Assembly (NCBI RefSeq): GCF_020497125.1
Contig: NC_059079.1
Location: forward strand, 10,497,553 to 10,561,552
Length of the DNA stretch: 64,000 nt
From: Mauremys mutica
Taxonomy: Eukaryota; Chordata; Testudines; Geoemydidae
Direction: 5' to 3'
Part shown: in pieces, positions 43,901 to 55,024 of the stretch
Position numbering within the stretch: the stretch's first letter is position 1
Layout of the letters: each line of letters starts with the position of its first letter
Translations under genes and position numbers: made by a program
Notes under the pieces: model-generated
Databases searched by the model: none
Seen by the model: only the letters and a program-made list of their open reading frames with translations
Told to the model about the DNA's origin: nothing

Positions 43901-44560
43901 TCCCGGGCACCTCTCCCCTTCCCTGGCTACAGCTAAGGGTGCTCGAGCTCTGAGCCCTGGGACCCCCGCCTTTCCTGGGACCCCACTTCCCTGGCTACAG
44001 CTAAGGGTGCTCGAGCTCCCAGCCCTGGGACCCCCCTTCCCTGGGACCCCACTTCCCTGGCTACAGCTAAGGCTGCTCAAGCCCCTATCCTTGGGACCCC
44101 CCAGCCCTGGGACCCCCCTTCCTTAGCTACAGCTAAGAGTGCACGAGTTCCCAGTCCCGGGTACCTCTCCCCTTCCCTGGCTACAGTTAAGGGTGCTCAA
44201 GCCCCCAGCTCTGGGACCCCCCTTCCCCAGATACAGCTAAGGGTGCTCAAGTCCCTAGCTCTGGGACCCCCCTTCCCCAGCTGCAGCTGAGGGTGCTCGA
44301 GCTCCCAGTCCTGGGCACCTCTCCCCTTCTTTGACTGCAGCTAAGGGTGCTTGAGCCCCCAGCCCTGGGACTCTCCCCCACCCCTGACTATAGCTAAGGA
44401 TGCTCAAGCCCCTATCTCTGGGACCCTGCAGCCTTGGGACCCCAGTTCTCCGACTGCAGCTAAGGGAGCTCAAGTCCCCAGCCCTGGGCACCTCTCCCCT
44501 CCCCTGGCTACAGTTGAGGGTGCTCAAGCCCTCACTCCCCCTTTCTGAGCACCAGCCTTC
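43870..44560. repeat. Minisatellite, about 12 units of 50-68 bp
   Basis: Core CTACAGCTAAGGGTGCTC followed by CCCAGCCCTGGGACCCC repeats with cores near 43872, 43927, 43995, 44061, 44127, 44181, 44231, 44281, 44335, 44387, 44454 and 44508. Unit length falls in two classes, 50-55 and 66-68 bp; the long class has an extra GGGACCCC-type block. Confidence 0.9.
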
Positions 44561-44615
44561 GGATCCCAGAGAGGAGGGAAAGAGCCCTCTGAGTCCAGCT
44601 AGGCTCCCTCTAGAA

Positions 44616-44908
44616 CAGGGGTAGGCAACCTGCGGCACACAAGCTGATTTTCAGTGGCACTCACACTGCCCAGGTCCTGGCCACCAGTCTGGGTGGCTCT
44701 GCATTTTAATTTAATTTTAAATGAAGCTTCTTAAACATTTTAAAAACCTTATTTACTTTACATACAACAATAGTTTAGTTATATATTATAGACTTGTAGA
44801 AAGAGACCTTCTAAAATCGTTAAAATGTATTACTGGCACGCAAAACCTTAAATTAGAGTGAATAAATAAAGACTCGGCACACCACTTCTGAAAGGTTGCC
44901 AACCCCTG
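44616..44908 (-). mobile_element. Non-autonomous hAT element, TSD CTCTAGAA/CTCTAGAG
   Basis: Begins CAGGGGTAGGCAACC and ends GGTTGCCAACCCCTG; opposite orientation to the 7036 copy. Flanks CTCTAGAA (44608-44615) and CTCTAGAG (44909-44916) differ by one base. Confidence 0.88.
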
Positions 44909-45283
44909 CTCTAGAGTGTGGCTTGTGCCTTCTACTATATTGTTCCTCTCTGAATCCCCAGCCCTGGGATCCCTGCATCTCTTTGCTCTGTATCTGATAT
45001 GGTACTAGCCCCACTAGTAAGGGATTCTGTTTATGCGACTCAGTTTTCTCTGTGTAACCCCAGAAGAGGGGAGCGAAACAAACCCCTGTTTGCCCCTAAG
45101 GTGCCCCTCTCAGACCCTAGACCTAAATCCTAAAAGGGAGGATTCGTAACTTGTGCCTTTAATACTATGTTTGATATGTCTTTATTATTTCATGGTGGTG
45201 ATGTGAAGCATGTCACTTTTGCAAAGGCAGTGGTGGTGGGGAGGAAAGGGTATGTTTTATAACATCTACAGTTATATTAAACC

Positions 45284-46535
45284 ATAGAATCATAGAACTG
45301 GAAGGGACCTTGAGAGGTCATCTAGTCCAGTCCCCTGCACTCAAGGCAGGACTAAGTATTATATAGACCATCCCTGACAGGTGTTTGTCCAACCTGCTCT
45401 TAAAAATCCCCAGTGATGGAGATTATGCAACCTCCCTAGGCAATTTATTCCAGTGCTTAACCACCCTGACAGTTAGGAAGTTTTTCCTAATGTCCAACCT
45501 AAGCCACCCTTGCTGTAATTTAAACCCATCGCTTCTTGTCCTATCCTCAGAGGTTAAGGAGAACAATTTTTCTCCCTCTTCCTTGTAACAGCCTTTTATG
45601 TACTTGAAAACTGTCATCATGTCCCCTCTCAGTCTTCTCATCTCCCGACTAAACAAACCCAGTTTTTTCAATCTTCCCTCATAGGTCATGTTTTCTAGAC
45701 CTTTAATCATTTTTGTTGCTCTTCTGTGGACTTTCTCCAATTTGTCCACATCTTTCCTGAAATGTGGTGCCCGGAACTGGACACAATACTCCAGTTGAGG
45801 CCTAATCAGCACAGAGTAGAGCAGAAGAATTATTTCTAGTGACATCTCAGAATGATGTTTGCTTTTTTTGCAACAGCGTTACACTGTTGACTCATATTTA
45901 GCTTGTGATCCACTATGACCCCCAGATCCCTTTCCGCAGTACTCCTGCCTATGCAGTCATTTCCCATTTTGTATGTGTGCAACTGATTGTTCCTTCCTAA
46001 GTGGAGTACTTTGCATTAGTCCTTATTGAATTTCATCCTATTTACTTCAGACCATTTCTCCAGTTTGTCCAGATTATTTTGAATTTTATAGCTCAGTGGT
46101 TTGAGCATTGGCGTGCTAAACACAGAGTTGTGAGTTCAATCCTTGAGGGGGCCACTTAGGGATCTGGGGCAAAATCAGTACTTGGTCCTGCTAGTGAAGG
46201 CAGGGGGCTGGACTCGATGACCTTTTAGGGTCCCATATACCTGTGAGATAGGTATATATCCATATATTTAACCCCTCCCAGCTTCGTATTGTCCGGAAAC
46301 TTTATAAGTGTACTCTGTATGCCATCATCTAAATCATTGCTGAAGATATTGAACAGAACTGGACCCAGAACCGATCCCTGTGGGACCCCACTCATTATGC
46401 CCTTCCAGCATGACTGTGAACCACCTATAACTACTCTCTGGGAATGATTTTCCAACCAGTTATGCACCCACCTTATAGTAACTCCATCTAGGTTGCATTT
46501 CCCTAGTTTATTTTTATTGTTGGACACAATCATGG
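45284..46535 (-). mobile_element. CR1-clade LINE, 3' half with intact 3' terminus
   Basis: Left end ACCATAGAATCATAGAACTGG is the CR1 3' terminal signature in reverse. The - strand then encodes LEKVHRRATKMIKGLENMTY, LIRPQLEYCVQFRAPHF, and further right GVPQGSVLGPVLFNIFSNDL and VTIRWVHNWLENHSQRVVI. A tRNA-SINE interrupts it at 46087-46269. Confidence 0.9.
46087..46269 (+). mobile_element. tRNA-derived SINE nested in CR1, 5'-truncated
   Basis: TATAGCTCAGTGGTTTGAGC, B-box GAGTTCAATCC, body GGATCTGGGGCAAAATCAGT, tail GGGGGCTGGACTCGATGACC ending in TAGGTATATATCCATATAT. Same tail type as the copy at 56165. The first nucleotides of the head are missing. Confidence 0.85.
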
Positions 46536-46555
46536 ATGGGGGGGCATAGCGGGGG

Positions 46556-46640
46556 ATGGGGGGGAAGCGGTAGACGTGGTATATCTTTACTTTAGTAAGG
46601 CTTTTGATATTGTCTTGCATGACCTTCTCATAAATAATCA
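46556..46640 (+). mobile_element. Inverted 5' piece of the adjacent CR1
   Basis: On the + strand encodes VDVVYLYFSKAFDIVLHDLL, the RT segment lying just 5' of the segment at which the - strand CR1 copy stops. A G-rich junction (46536-46555) separates the two orientations. Confidence 0.75.
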
Positions 46641-47492
46641 GCTCCCTCAATATTTCAGGTTTTTTCAGATGTGTACTAATCCTTTGGTCATAAACAGATC
46701 CAGATGATGCATTGTGTCTGAAGGACTGTTGTTATCATACTAACTAGCTTGGAAACAAGTACCAGATGGGAATTAATAGACCTTCAGTTTTAGAGTTATC
46801 TATCTTGTTTACTTATTTATAAAAAAAAGTTTTACAGATTTTTTTTTTTTTTAACAAACCAGTCTTCCATGGGATTTCATTGTTTAGGTATACTTTTATT
46901 AAAATGTTTCTGTTAGAGATGGACCAAAATGTGAAACCTCAGATCCAACCACCTTCCAATTTGGGTGGTGTTAGTGCTTGTTTAGAATTCTTAGATGAAC
47001 TTTCCTTCCCCTAAGATTTTGATTCCAGATTGGATTCAAAACTGGAAGGGGCCTACTAGAGTGAGTAAGGGAGAGATGGATGTTATGCTGTAATAAAAGC
47101 TGTTCTGATGGTTGGGAAAGTTTTATTGTCTAGAAAGTGTTTTTAGACATAGTAATTGAATTTTAGTGACAGGTTTTTTTCGGTTTTGTGGAATGCATCT
47201 AGGCTTTAGGTATGCCTGATAGATAATTCAGTGATCAAAAGAGTATAAAAAAATGTATAGATACATAAAAATGTAAATATTTATAAGTTCTGGTTCACGT
47301 GTCGATTTTATGAGATATCAGCCCAAGATAGAGGAAATGGTATCCAATCCAAACCTGGACCCAGATTCAATCTCCAAACCAAGCTCTCATCTAAATCTAA
47401 TACATAACTAGCTCTAAACACTGCCTGCCTGGCTCTCTAATTTCCATATTCTAGATTAGCAGATTAAACTCCTTTAATCCTATGTTGTAGGG
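46641..47492. other. Non-coding, probably intronic
   Basis: AT-rich DNA without recognised repeat or exon. Confidence 0.35.
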
Positions 47493-47803
47493 TACGGGTA
47501 GGCAACCTATGGCACACGTGCCGAAGGTGGCACGCGAGCTGATTTTCAGTGGCATTCACACTGCCCGGGTCCTGGCCACCGGTCCAGGGGGCTCTGCAAT
47601 TTAATTCAATTTTAAATGAAGCTTCTTAAACATTTTAAAAACCTTATTTACTTTACATATAACAATAGTTTAGTTATATATTATGGACTTATAGAAAGAG
47701 GCCTTCTAAAAATGTTAAAATATATTACTGGCACACAAAACCTTAAATTAGAGTGAATAAATGAAGACTCTGCACACCACTTCTGAAAGGTTGCCGACCC
47801 CAT
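47493..47803 (-). mobile_element. Non-autonomous hAT element, degenerate ends
   Basis: Same family and orientation as 44616-44908 (GGGTAGGCAACCTATGGCAC ... GAAAGGTTGCCGACCCC). Terminal bases are mutated and no convincing 8-bp duplication remains, so it is older. Confidence 0.8.
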
Positions 47804-48955
47804 TATAGTAACTCCAGCACTGTTTTCAGTACTGTTAAGGTACAAATTAAATAAATTTGTTTTTAATTTGGCACAATTGGTAGCCTGTGTCAGAGGGGCC
47901 CAAAGCAGAGAGAGAGCAGCCTCAGCTTCAGGAAGATTGTTTGGTCTGAGGAGGGTTTAATGAAGAAGTTGCACTATTATAATGCTTGGCCCCTGAATGA
48001 TAAGATGTCAGTTTCTATTGTTGCAGGTCTCTTCCTTATATCAGCCTTTAGCAGAAGATAAATTGTTACGCTTTAAAAAAGCCTCATAAATTGATAGTGA
48101 TTTAAAGATCTTTCTAAAATTAACTTAAATGACATGTAAAATGTTAATGGGTGAGGTATTAGTTATTTATTATTTTTAATAAATCCTGGCCACAAAATGA
48201 CTTTTGTCTTTGTAAGAAGTTGGGTGTTAACTCTTTATTTGCCTAATAAATCTTTTTCTTTTACTATGTTGAACATATTCCAAGTAAAAATTTTCCTGGT
48301 AGGATTTCAGATGAGAATAAAATGGAATAATTTTAATCCACAGACAAATACTGATGAATCAGGGATTTTATAAAAAAGCTGTTTAGAGAGGTTAGTGTAA
48401 TCCTATTCTATTTCAAAACCTCTTAATTAAAATCGCCACAATTATTTTTTGTAAATGTCATTAAGATTAAACTGTTTAATGAAATTAAAAGGTGGACTCC
48501 TTTATATATGTATCTTAGATTCTTAATGAGATCAGAATCTTTGAGGTTAACAGAAATGTAAACCAACATGCTCAATATTCCTTTCATGTTGGTCAAAGGA
48601 CATTCTGAGAAGCTGTATTTTCTGCTACAATATAAAAAATTGAGAGATAATTTTGTATTGATAAAGAATGTGCAATTGATGTACAAGTGATTGAAAAGTA
48701 GTTATATTTTGGAGCTCTGGAAAACAGCAATTTTTTTTTGTGTTGAGTTTTAATCTTTAATCCTGTATTTTGTAGAAATATTGGCTTTTCATACTACAGT
48801 ATTATATGTTTACAGGAGTTTAAAAAGACAGCTGAGCAACCATTTATGGGATCCTTGTTACTCTACTCTATTTTTTTCTGACTTTATTCATGCTCTTTAA
48901 TTTACCTTAATTAATTATTGGTATTTCTAATTATACATTGAATTCAAAGTGGTTA
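47804..48955. other. Non-coding, probably intronic
   Basis: AT-rich; nothing recognised. Confidence 0.35.
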
Positions 48956-48959
48956 TTTA

Positions 48960-49180
48960 TGGAGATTCATCCATCTGCTCTCCCAGCTTCTGGCAGTTGG
49001 AGGTTTAGGGACAACCGGTGCATGGGGTTGCATCCTTGACCATCTTGGCTAATAGCCATTGATGGACCTATCCTCCATGATCTTGTCTAATTCTTTTGGC
49101 ATGCACATCATCACATGGCAATAAGTTCCGCAGGCTGACTTTTTTGAATGGATGTTGAATGTTGGACTTTTTCTTTAAGT
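48960..49180 (-). mobile_element. CR1/L3-type LINE 3' fragment
   Basis: Contains CTTCTGGCAGTTGGAGGTTT, ATTGATGGACCTATCCTCCA and GGCAATAAGTTCCGCAGGCT, a recognisable reverse-strand LINE C-terminal block, decayed. Confidence 0.65.
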
Positions 49181-50001
49181 CAGTTTATTTGATTTTTCTC
49201 TTTGTTCTTAAATAACATTTAGTAGATCTTAATACTGAATTGTATACATAAGAATATCACTAATGAATAGTTCCAATGTATTCTATATTCTTTACAGGTT
49301 GGAACTAGACATTTAAAAATATTTAACATATATTATTCTCCCTATTTGTTAGGTGGGGTTGTATGCTTTCCTATGAAATCTGGAATTTTAAATTATTTTT
49401 AAATTATGAATCTGGAATTTTAAAAGAACCTTAAGACAGTTTGCAGTAACTTTTCAGATGGACTTCCAGATAAATCAAATGTGGTCAAGTATGTTTATAA
49501 TAGTTTTAATGTATGTATTTTTTAAATTATACTGTAATGATTTCCCACAAAGTTCTAAGAAAGGTTGGGATTGTTGTCATGAGACTGTTAGCTGTTCTAG
49601 GAAATATTTAGGGGTGCAGCAGAATTCCTGTCGTCTAAACTAGGATGGCTCATATTTTTCTACCAAGATTTTTATTGCATACCATTGTTGTTCCTTTTTA
49701 TTTCTCTGGTTTTGTGAGACTTCTCCTTTTAGTACCTTTTAGAGAGCGTGGTGCTGTGCTTCTATTTTTCAAGGGGAACCATTCTAGAGTGAAATTGACT
49801 ATTATTTCACAATCAGTAGATGGTGATCTATGACTAGGGTTCTTTGGCCAAAAACTTCATAGCATTTCTACTGTTGGTTCAGCTCCACCGTATTAGCAAA
49901 TGTGGAAGCTCTACTGTAATTGGGCTCCAGGGATCTATTGTTTTAACCACTACTGCCTAACGCTGTTTAAGACAGGTCTGTATGTGTAAAATGCCACCAG
50001 C

Positions 50002-50093
50002 GCCTTGTCTACACTGCTGCTCTCCTGTTTGTTACTACCAGCAGAGCTGAACTGATATTTGCAACAATGGGAAAAACCTGATGTAGATAAGGC
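50002..50093. mobile_element. MITE with GTCTACAC termini (about 92 bp)
   Basis: Ends GCCTTGTCTACACTG and (inverted) GCCTTATCTACATCA. Same size and termini as 53027-53120. Confidence 0.7.
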
Positions 50094-50330
50094 CATAATC
50101 AGTTTTCCCGCCAATTATAGCTGTGTGAAAGTACTTCTGTACTGCTGCTTTCAATTTGGAGATATGACTGTCCTGTGATCATGTCCCTACTGCTCCTGGG
50201 GCTCCTGATTTATGATGGATGTATGATCGGAGACCTGGAAAATGTTATGAGTCCCTATGTATATGAGGGAAACCCTCTGCCTTAGTGAAACTTGAATAAA
50301 TGTTGTCTACCAATTTTTGCCTTTAGTTAG

Positions 50331-50595
50331 GTTATGGCTACATTACGAGGCTTTTAGTGACAGGGCTGTGCTGCTACAAGGCACGCAGTGTAGCTGCTGT
50401 TTGTCAGCAAGAGAGCAATTCTGCCGACAAAAAACTTCCACCCCCACGAGTGGCAGCAATTTTGCTCCTGCTGGCAAAGCACTGTTCATACCGGCGCTTT
50501 TCGTCACGAAAACTTTTCTTGTTCGGGAGTATGTGTTTTTTTTAATACCCCTGAAGGACAAAAGTGTTGCTGATGAGTGCCAGTGTAGGCAACTT
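50331..50595. mobile_element. MITE with TGGCTACA / TGTAGGCA termini
   Basis: GTTATGGCTACATTACGAGG at the left and CAGTGTAGGCAACTT at the right, with internal inverted segments (CTGCCGACAAAAAACTTCC; GGACAAAAGTG). Belongs with the GTCTACAC-type elements nearby; diverged. Confidence 0.6.
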
Positions 50596-50752
50596 CTTAG
50601 CAAATACTGATTTCTGTCTTTCTAATGGGTCTTGTTTATTTACTTAATGCTCCAGTATCCTCAAAGATGTTAGCACAGCTCTGGGTCTGCACAAAAGGGC
50701 AAAGCATTTAATGTATAGGCTAACTACAATGATTATTATTTTTTTAATGAAG

Positions 50753-50805
50753 TGGCAGATGGGGACACCCATCCCTCCGACATCCCAGGATATGTGGAAC
50801 CAGAG
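50753..50805 (+). other. Candidate 53-nt exon
   Basis: Preceded by a T-rich tract and AATGAAG, followed by CCAGAG|GTAATT. Open in the frame reading ADGDTHPSDIPGYVEPE (first codon split). It could be a 5' UTR exon of the gene starting at 43.5 kb. No family match, and its phase does not match the ATG frame of the upstream candidate exon, so this is weak. Confidence 0.2.
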
Positions 50806-52388
50806 GTAATTTCCCATCAGATAACTTTGTTAGGTCAAATTTGTGCCAGTGATGTTTGTGAGTTTTTATTAAAAGAAGTGCACTTACTGCACCAATGCAA
50901 CTTTGCAGCATTATTAGTGTTTCTCATTATCCTGGTCTTAACGTGGCATTTAAGAAGTATCACCACTTTATGTTTCAATGTTTTGAGTTAATGTAGAATA
51001 ATGAAACTGTTTCTGTATGACTTACCCGAAACATTTAATGGAAACATGTGAAATGAAACCATTACTCATTTTGCAAATGTTGTTTCAAAGCACATTATTT
51101 ATATTTATCTGCTCTAAATTTTAAATGTTTATTTTGGTGAGTAATAAAAATTAATTTACGTTACAGAATTCATAGCAAGATTATCATTGGAGGTCTGGTG
51201 ATGATTTATTTATTTTTCTACAAGTAGTATGATATACTTACACTGAACATTACCAACTCTTTTAAGAGGCAGATCAAAGAGCTTTTCAGATCCCATAATA
51301 GCAATTCTGTCCATGAATGTAACTATCAGAGAGGCTTTCCATTTTGCAGACTTAGTTTTGTTGGGTCGAAACTGCTTTGAACTCAATACACATGTTCATC
51401 TAACTGCTTGTGCTTTAAGTACTGTATGAGCTAAACGATTGATTTGGGGTTAGTAGGATAAAAGCTAATTCAAAGATGTAGTTATGAATCCAGAATGTGG
51501 TTATACACAGTGATTGCAAATATAAGGTGAAATATATAAGTTTGTATGTTTATCAAGAAATATATTAGACAAAATCAGTTGGCCAATCTGATGGCTAGAT
51601 GGCTCGGAGGTGTCAATAAACAAAAATTTAAATTAAGACTTAATGGCATTGTCAGGTTAAAAATAGTTCACAAAAATATATTTCCTTAGCTTTGTTACTA
51701 ATATTTCAGATTCTAAAAAGTAAAAACTTTAATGAGCTAATTTTGTTTGCTATTGTTTACTTTTTACATTTTACTCAGCAATTTAAACCAGTCTCTCTCA
51801 CTTTTGTTTCTACTCAGTTTCACTTTTCTGGTTCTCATGTGCTCATTGTTCCATTAGCAGGATTGCAAATACTACAGGGGAATGTTTAAGGAAGATACAG
51901 TGCTGGGGGTCTTCTATTCCAGCTTCTTCCCAGACTTTTTCTTGCCATGGGCAAGTCACTTAACTTTTGAGTGCCTTAAATTTGCCTGTCAGTTTCAGGT
52001 TATCTGCTCCTCTGATCCCACCTTTTTGGCCTGCTCAAGGAATACTCTCAGGTCTCTAGCCTTCACCTCTCTCTGGGTAGGGACCCTTGTCCTATTCCCA
52101 ATCCCTTCTGAAATGCAAACCACCCTAGGGCTAGTACTACTCTGGAGTTGTTTACAATCTTAGAAACTGTAGTGATCGCTCCCAACTGTTTTTAGTTCCA
52201 GGAGCAGTTGTGGTAACTCTCCTCCCATAGAATTGAATACAATTCCTACTCCACAATGATAGATAGAACATTCCCAAAATTAATACTGTATGGTCCCCAA
52301 AAATGCTGTATGGTTGCAATATCTGTGACAGCCACTATCTGTTAAATAGGGATAATACTAACCTTACCCTCTTTGGGACTGTCACAGG
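50806..52388. other. Non-coding, probably intronic; one MIR-like fragment
   Basis: 51898-52010 carries CTTGCCATGGGCAAGTCACT and TTAACTTTTGAGTGCCTTAA, MIR-like. Otherwise nothing recognised. Confidence 0.4.
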
Positions 52389-52925
52389 TGTTGGTCTCAT
52401 ATGATGGCAACCCATGGTGAGGAGGCGAAGGGTCACATGACCCTCCCCCAAATGCCGGGTTGAGGGGGTCAAGGCCAGCAGCTGGGGAGATTAAGGGTCA
52501 GGGTCAGAGGTGGAAAGGAAGAAGCAGGGCCAGAGCCTCTCCTCTTCCGGCCGTGCTGCCTGGTGCAGCTCACAGTGGCTACATTCTCCCAGGCAGCCTC
52601 CGGACACGCTGCTTGCCTGGGACAGCCTAGGCAGGCAGTATGGCCAGAGGCTGCCTGGGAGAGAGCAGCCACTGCGTGCCACACTGGGCAGCATCCCAGG
52701 CAGGCAGCGTGGCCGGAGGCTGTGCCTGAGAGATGCTGGGGGACTGGAGCAGAGCCCCCACTCAGCCAGGTAACGTGGGAGGGGGAGGGGATGGGGAGAG
52801 TGCCAGGGCCCCCAGGCTGGGGGTGGAGCAGGGACGGGGAGTGTGGCAGAGAGGAGTCGCATGAAGAGGTCACATGGGGGTGGGGATGAGTTGTGGGGGG
52901 GGGTCATGTGGGGAGGTCACATGCC
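52389..52925. repeat. GC-rich block with large imperfect inverted repeats
   Basis: Sharp rise in GC in AT-rich DNA. Arms 52596-52617 and 52699-52720 are inverted complements except for two bases (GCCTCCGGACACGCTGCTTG versus the reverse of AGGCAGCGTGGCCGGAGGC). A third related block lies at 52632-52655. Looks like an interspersed repeat rather than a CpG-island promoter; no splice donor of note. Confidence 0.55.
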
Positions 52926-53026
52926 CCCCTTTAGCTGGTGTCCCCTTTGTGTCCCTCCCACTAATCACCTACTAAATTAACTAGTGTTTCTAATTTTTAG
53001 TGGCTTTTGGATAGATGATGATGTAA

Positions 53027-53120
53027 AGTCTTGCCTACATTGGAGAACTGACAAAGAAATTCCCACTTGTTCAGCTGGACCAATGGTGGAACAAGTGGGA
53101 GCCCCGATGTAGACAAGGCT
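53027..53120. mobile_element. MITE with GTCTACAT termini (94 bp)
   Basis: AGTCTTGCCTACATTGG at the left; the right end read inverted is AGCCTTGTCTACATCGG. Internal arms CCCACTTGTTC / GAACAAGTGGG form a near-complete hairpin. Confidence 0.75.
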
Positions 53121-53830
53121 CTGGTGGCTCGACCTGTAAACCACCATCTTAGTTCTAATCAAATGGTGGTAAAAATGGGTATGGTTGCTGGAGCCTTACC
53201 TACGCTAGGACTCCCACTAGTTCTAACCCCAGTTCTGCTGAATTGGTAGGTTTTTTTGTCAAGCCTTGAAATGGCAGTATTGTTTTAATCTAATCTGATT
53301 TTTAAAAAATCATTACATTTCTATTAATAGTTTGTAAAATCATTTTTTAAACAATCTAAATATTGTCTAAAGTACCTGAGTGTGCCTTTGAAGTAATTTA
53401 TTCATAAAATGTACAATATTTGATGTATAATACTATTAAACACACTTTAATCCAGTACATAAACCCTCTTTTAATTCATTGATTTGATGTCACAACTATA
53501 AAAACTGAGATTTTTCAGGAGAAGAAAAAAAAATCACATTAAACAATTTAACTTTTAAAACTGGTGCAATTTTAAAAGCATTCTAGGAACTAATTGTTAT
53601 AGTGCAATGATTTATTTTTTAAATACCTGTTTTATCAAACAACAACATATGCATTACTGCAGCTAAATGGACATTCATCTGTACTGTGATCAAGTGAGTG
53701 ACAGCTTTACTCTTCACATATTAATCTTTATTTGGTTTTGGTATCTAATTTATACACAGTTTCAGCACATGAGAACAAAAATGCTGTTCCCTAATACAAC
53801 AAAAATAGGTACTATATCATAGTTTGTATC
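53121..53830. other. Non-coding, probably intronic
   Basis: 53190-53275 has further decayed MITE-like sequence; otherwise AT-rich with nothing recognised. Confidence 0.35.
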
Positions 53831-53831
53831 A

Positions 53832-54118
53832 GGGCTGGTCTTCACAATGAGGAGATCCATGCTGCTTCAATTGATACAGCAGGGATTGATTTAGTGGGTT
53901 TAGTGAAGACCCGCTAACGGCAGAGTGCTCTCCAGTCGACCCTGGTAATCCAGCTCTCTGAGAAGAGTAAGGGAAGTCGACTGGAGAGCGTCTCCCGTGG
54001 ACGCAGCGCAATGAAGACACCTGGGTAAGTTGATCTAGCTACGTTGACTACAGCTATGTTATTCACGTAGCTCGAGTAGCGTAACTTAGGTTGACTTACC
54101 CCGTAGTGAAGACAAAAC
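53832..54118. mobile_element. Harbinger-like MITE with GTCTTCAC termini
   Basis: Left GGGCTGGTCTTCACAATG; right end inverted is GTTTTGTCTTCACTACGGGG. Internal palindrome GCTCTCCAGTCGAC ... GTCGACTGGAGAGC near 53928-53990. Confidence 0.65.
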
Positions 54119-55024
54119 TTCAGTCTTTCTAAACCCTGCCATATAATAAGTTGCCACTGCTCCCACTTTTAGGCCAATTTGATAATCCAGCAGGGCACAG
54201 TAGTTTCTCTTGTATCACAGAATTACCCTGTGGATGGGAGAGAGTTTAATTCATAATTAGTGTATATTGGATGCTCCTTTGGTATTTGGTGCACTCAGCA
54301 AATAAAAATACACTTACTGCACATCTGTTAAGCTACAGTATTTGCAGGTCACTTTAAATAGCACATACTGAAATGCACTAAATGTCAAATTGTAATTCTG
54401 AAATTCTTATATCAGTGCATGTGTTTTTGTATAAGTGGTGAAAGGTGAATGAAAAGTCAGTTTGCTTTACACATTATACTGTACTTTTTGATGCTTTAAC
54501 TGTTTTTAAATGTAAGATGTCACTTACATGGGCTCCAACCTGGTTAATCCCAGAGCTGCCACAAATGATAAATAAATAATTAGGTCATGCAATTACTCAG
54601 GTTTGTTACAATCATGACTTTATTATTCTCCTGCCTTTATGTGTGTACATAAATATATAACCTACAAATGGTTATATCTAAACATATACATTTATTTATT
54701 TACTTGAGTTTCGGTTTAGAGGGATACTCGAGAAAGGGGCACGGATAGAAGTGAAGTAAGAAAATGCAGATTTGGAAGAAGCAGCAAAGGAAGGAAAGAT
54801 ATGGACATTAACAGACATGAAGGAAAATGTTTGAGAAGGAAAACTGGACAAAGACACTGAGAGAATGTAGTTCAAAAATTGATTACTACTGCATCTGAAT
54901 TTCAGAGGTTATGAGGTCCTTAGGACTGTTGAAAATTAGATGCAAGGTATCTCCACTCAGTCACACACAATTCATGAAGGCTTGTATCTGTTAAACCTTT
55001 ATTTTGTGTGTGTGTGTATACATT
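54119..55024. other. Non-coding, probably intronic
   Basis: AT-rich DNA; GT microsatellite at 55001-55017 just before a CR1 copy. No gene. Confidence 0.35.

Noticed and set aside
43458..44126. 222-codon + strand ORF across the CpG island and minisatellite
   Set aside because: GC-rich DNA has few stops; the frame runs across a strong splice donor and into the minisatellite. The Pro-rich C-terminal part is repeat translation.
41490..44560. Regularly spaced repeats that could suggest a CRISPR array
   Set aside because: Units are continuous tandem repeats without unique spacers, in a vertebrate genome; they are minisatellites.
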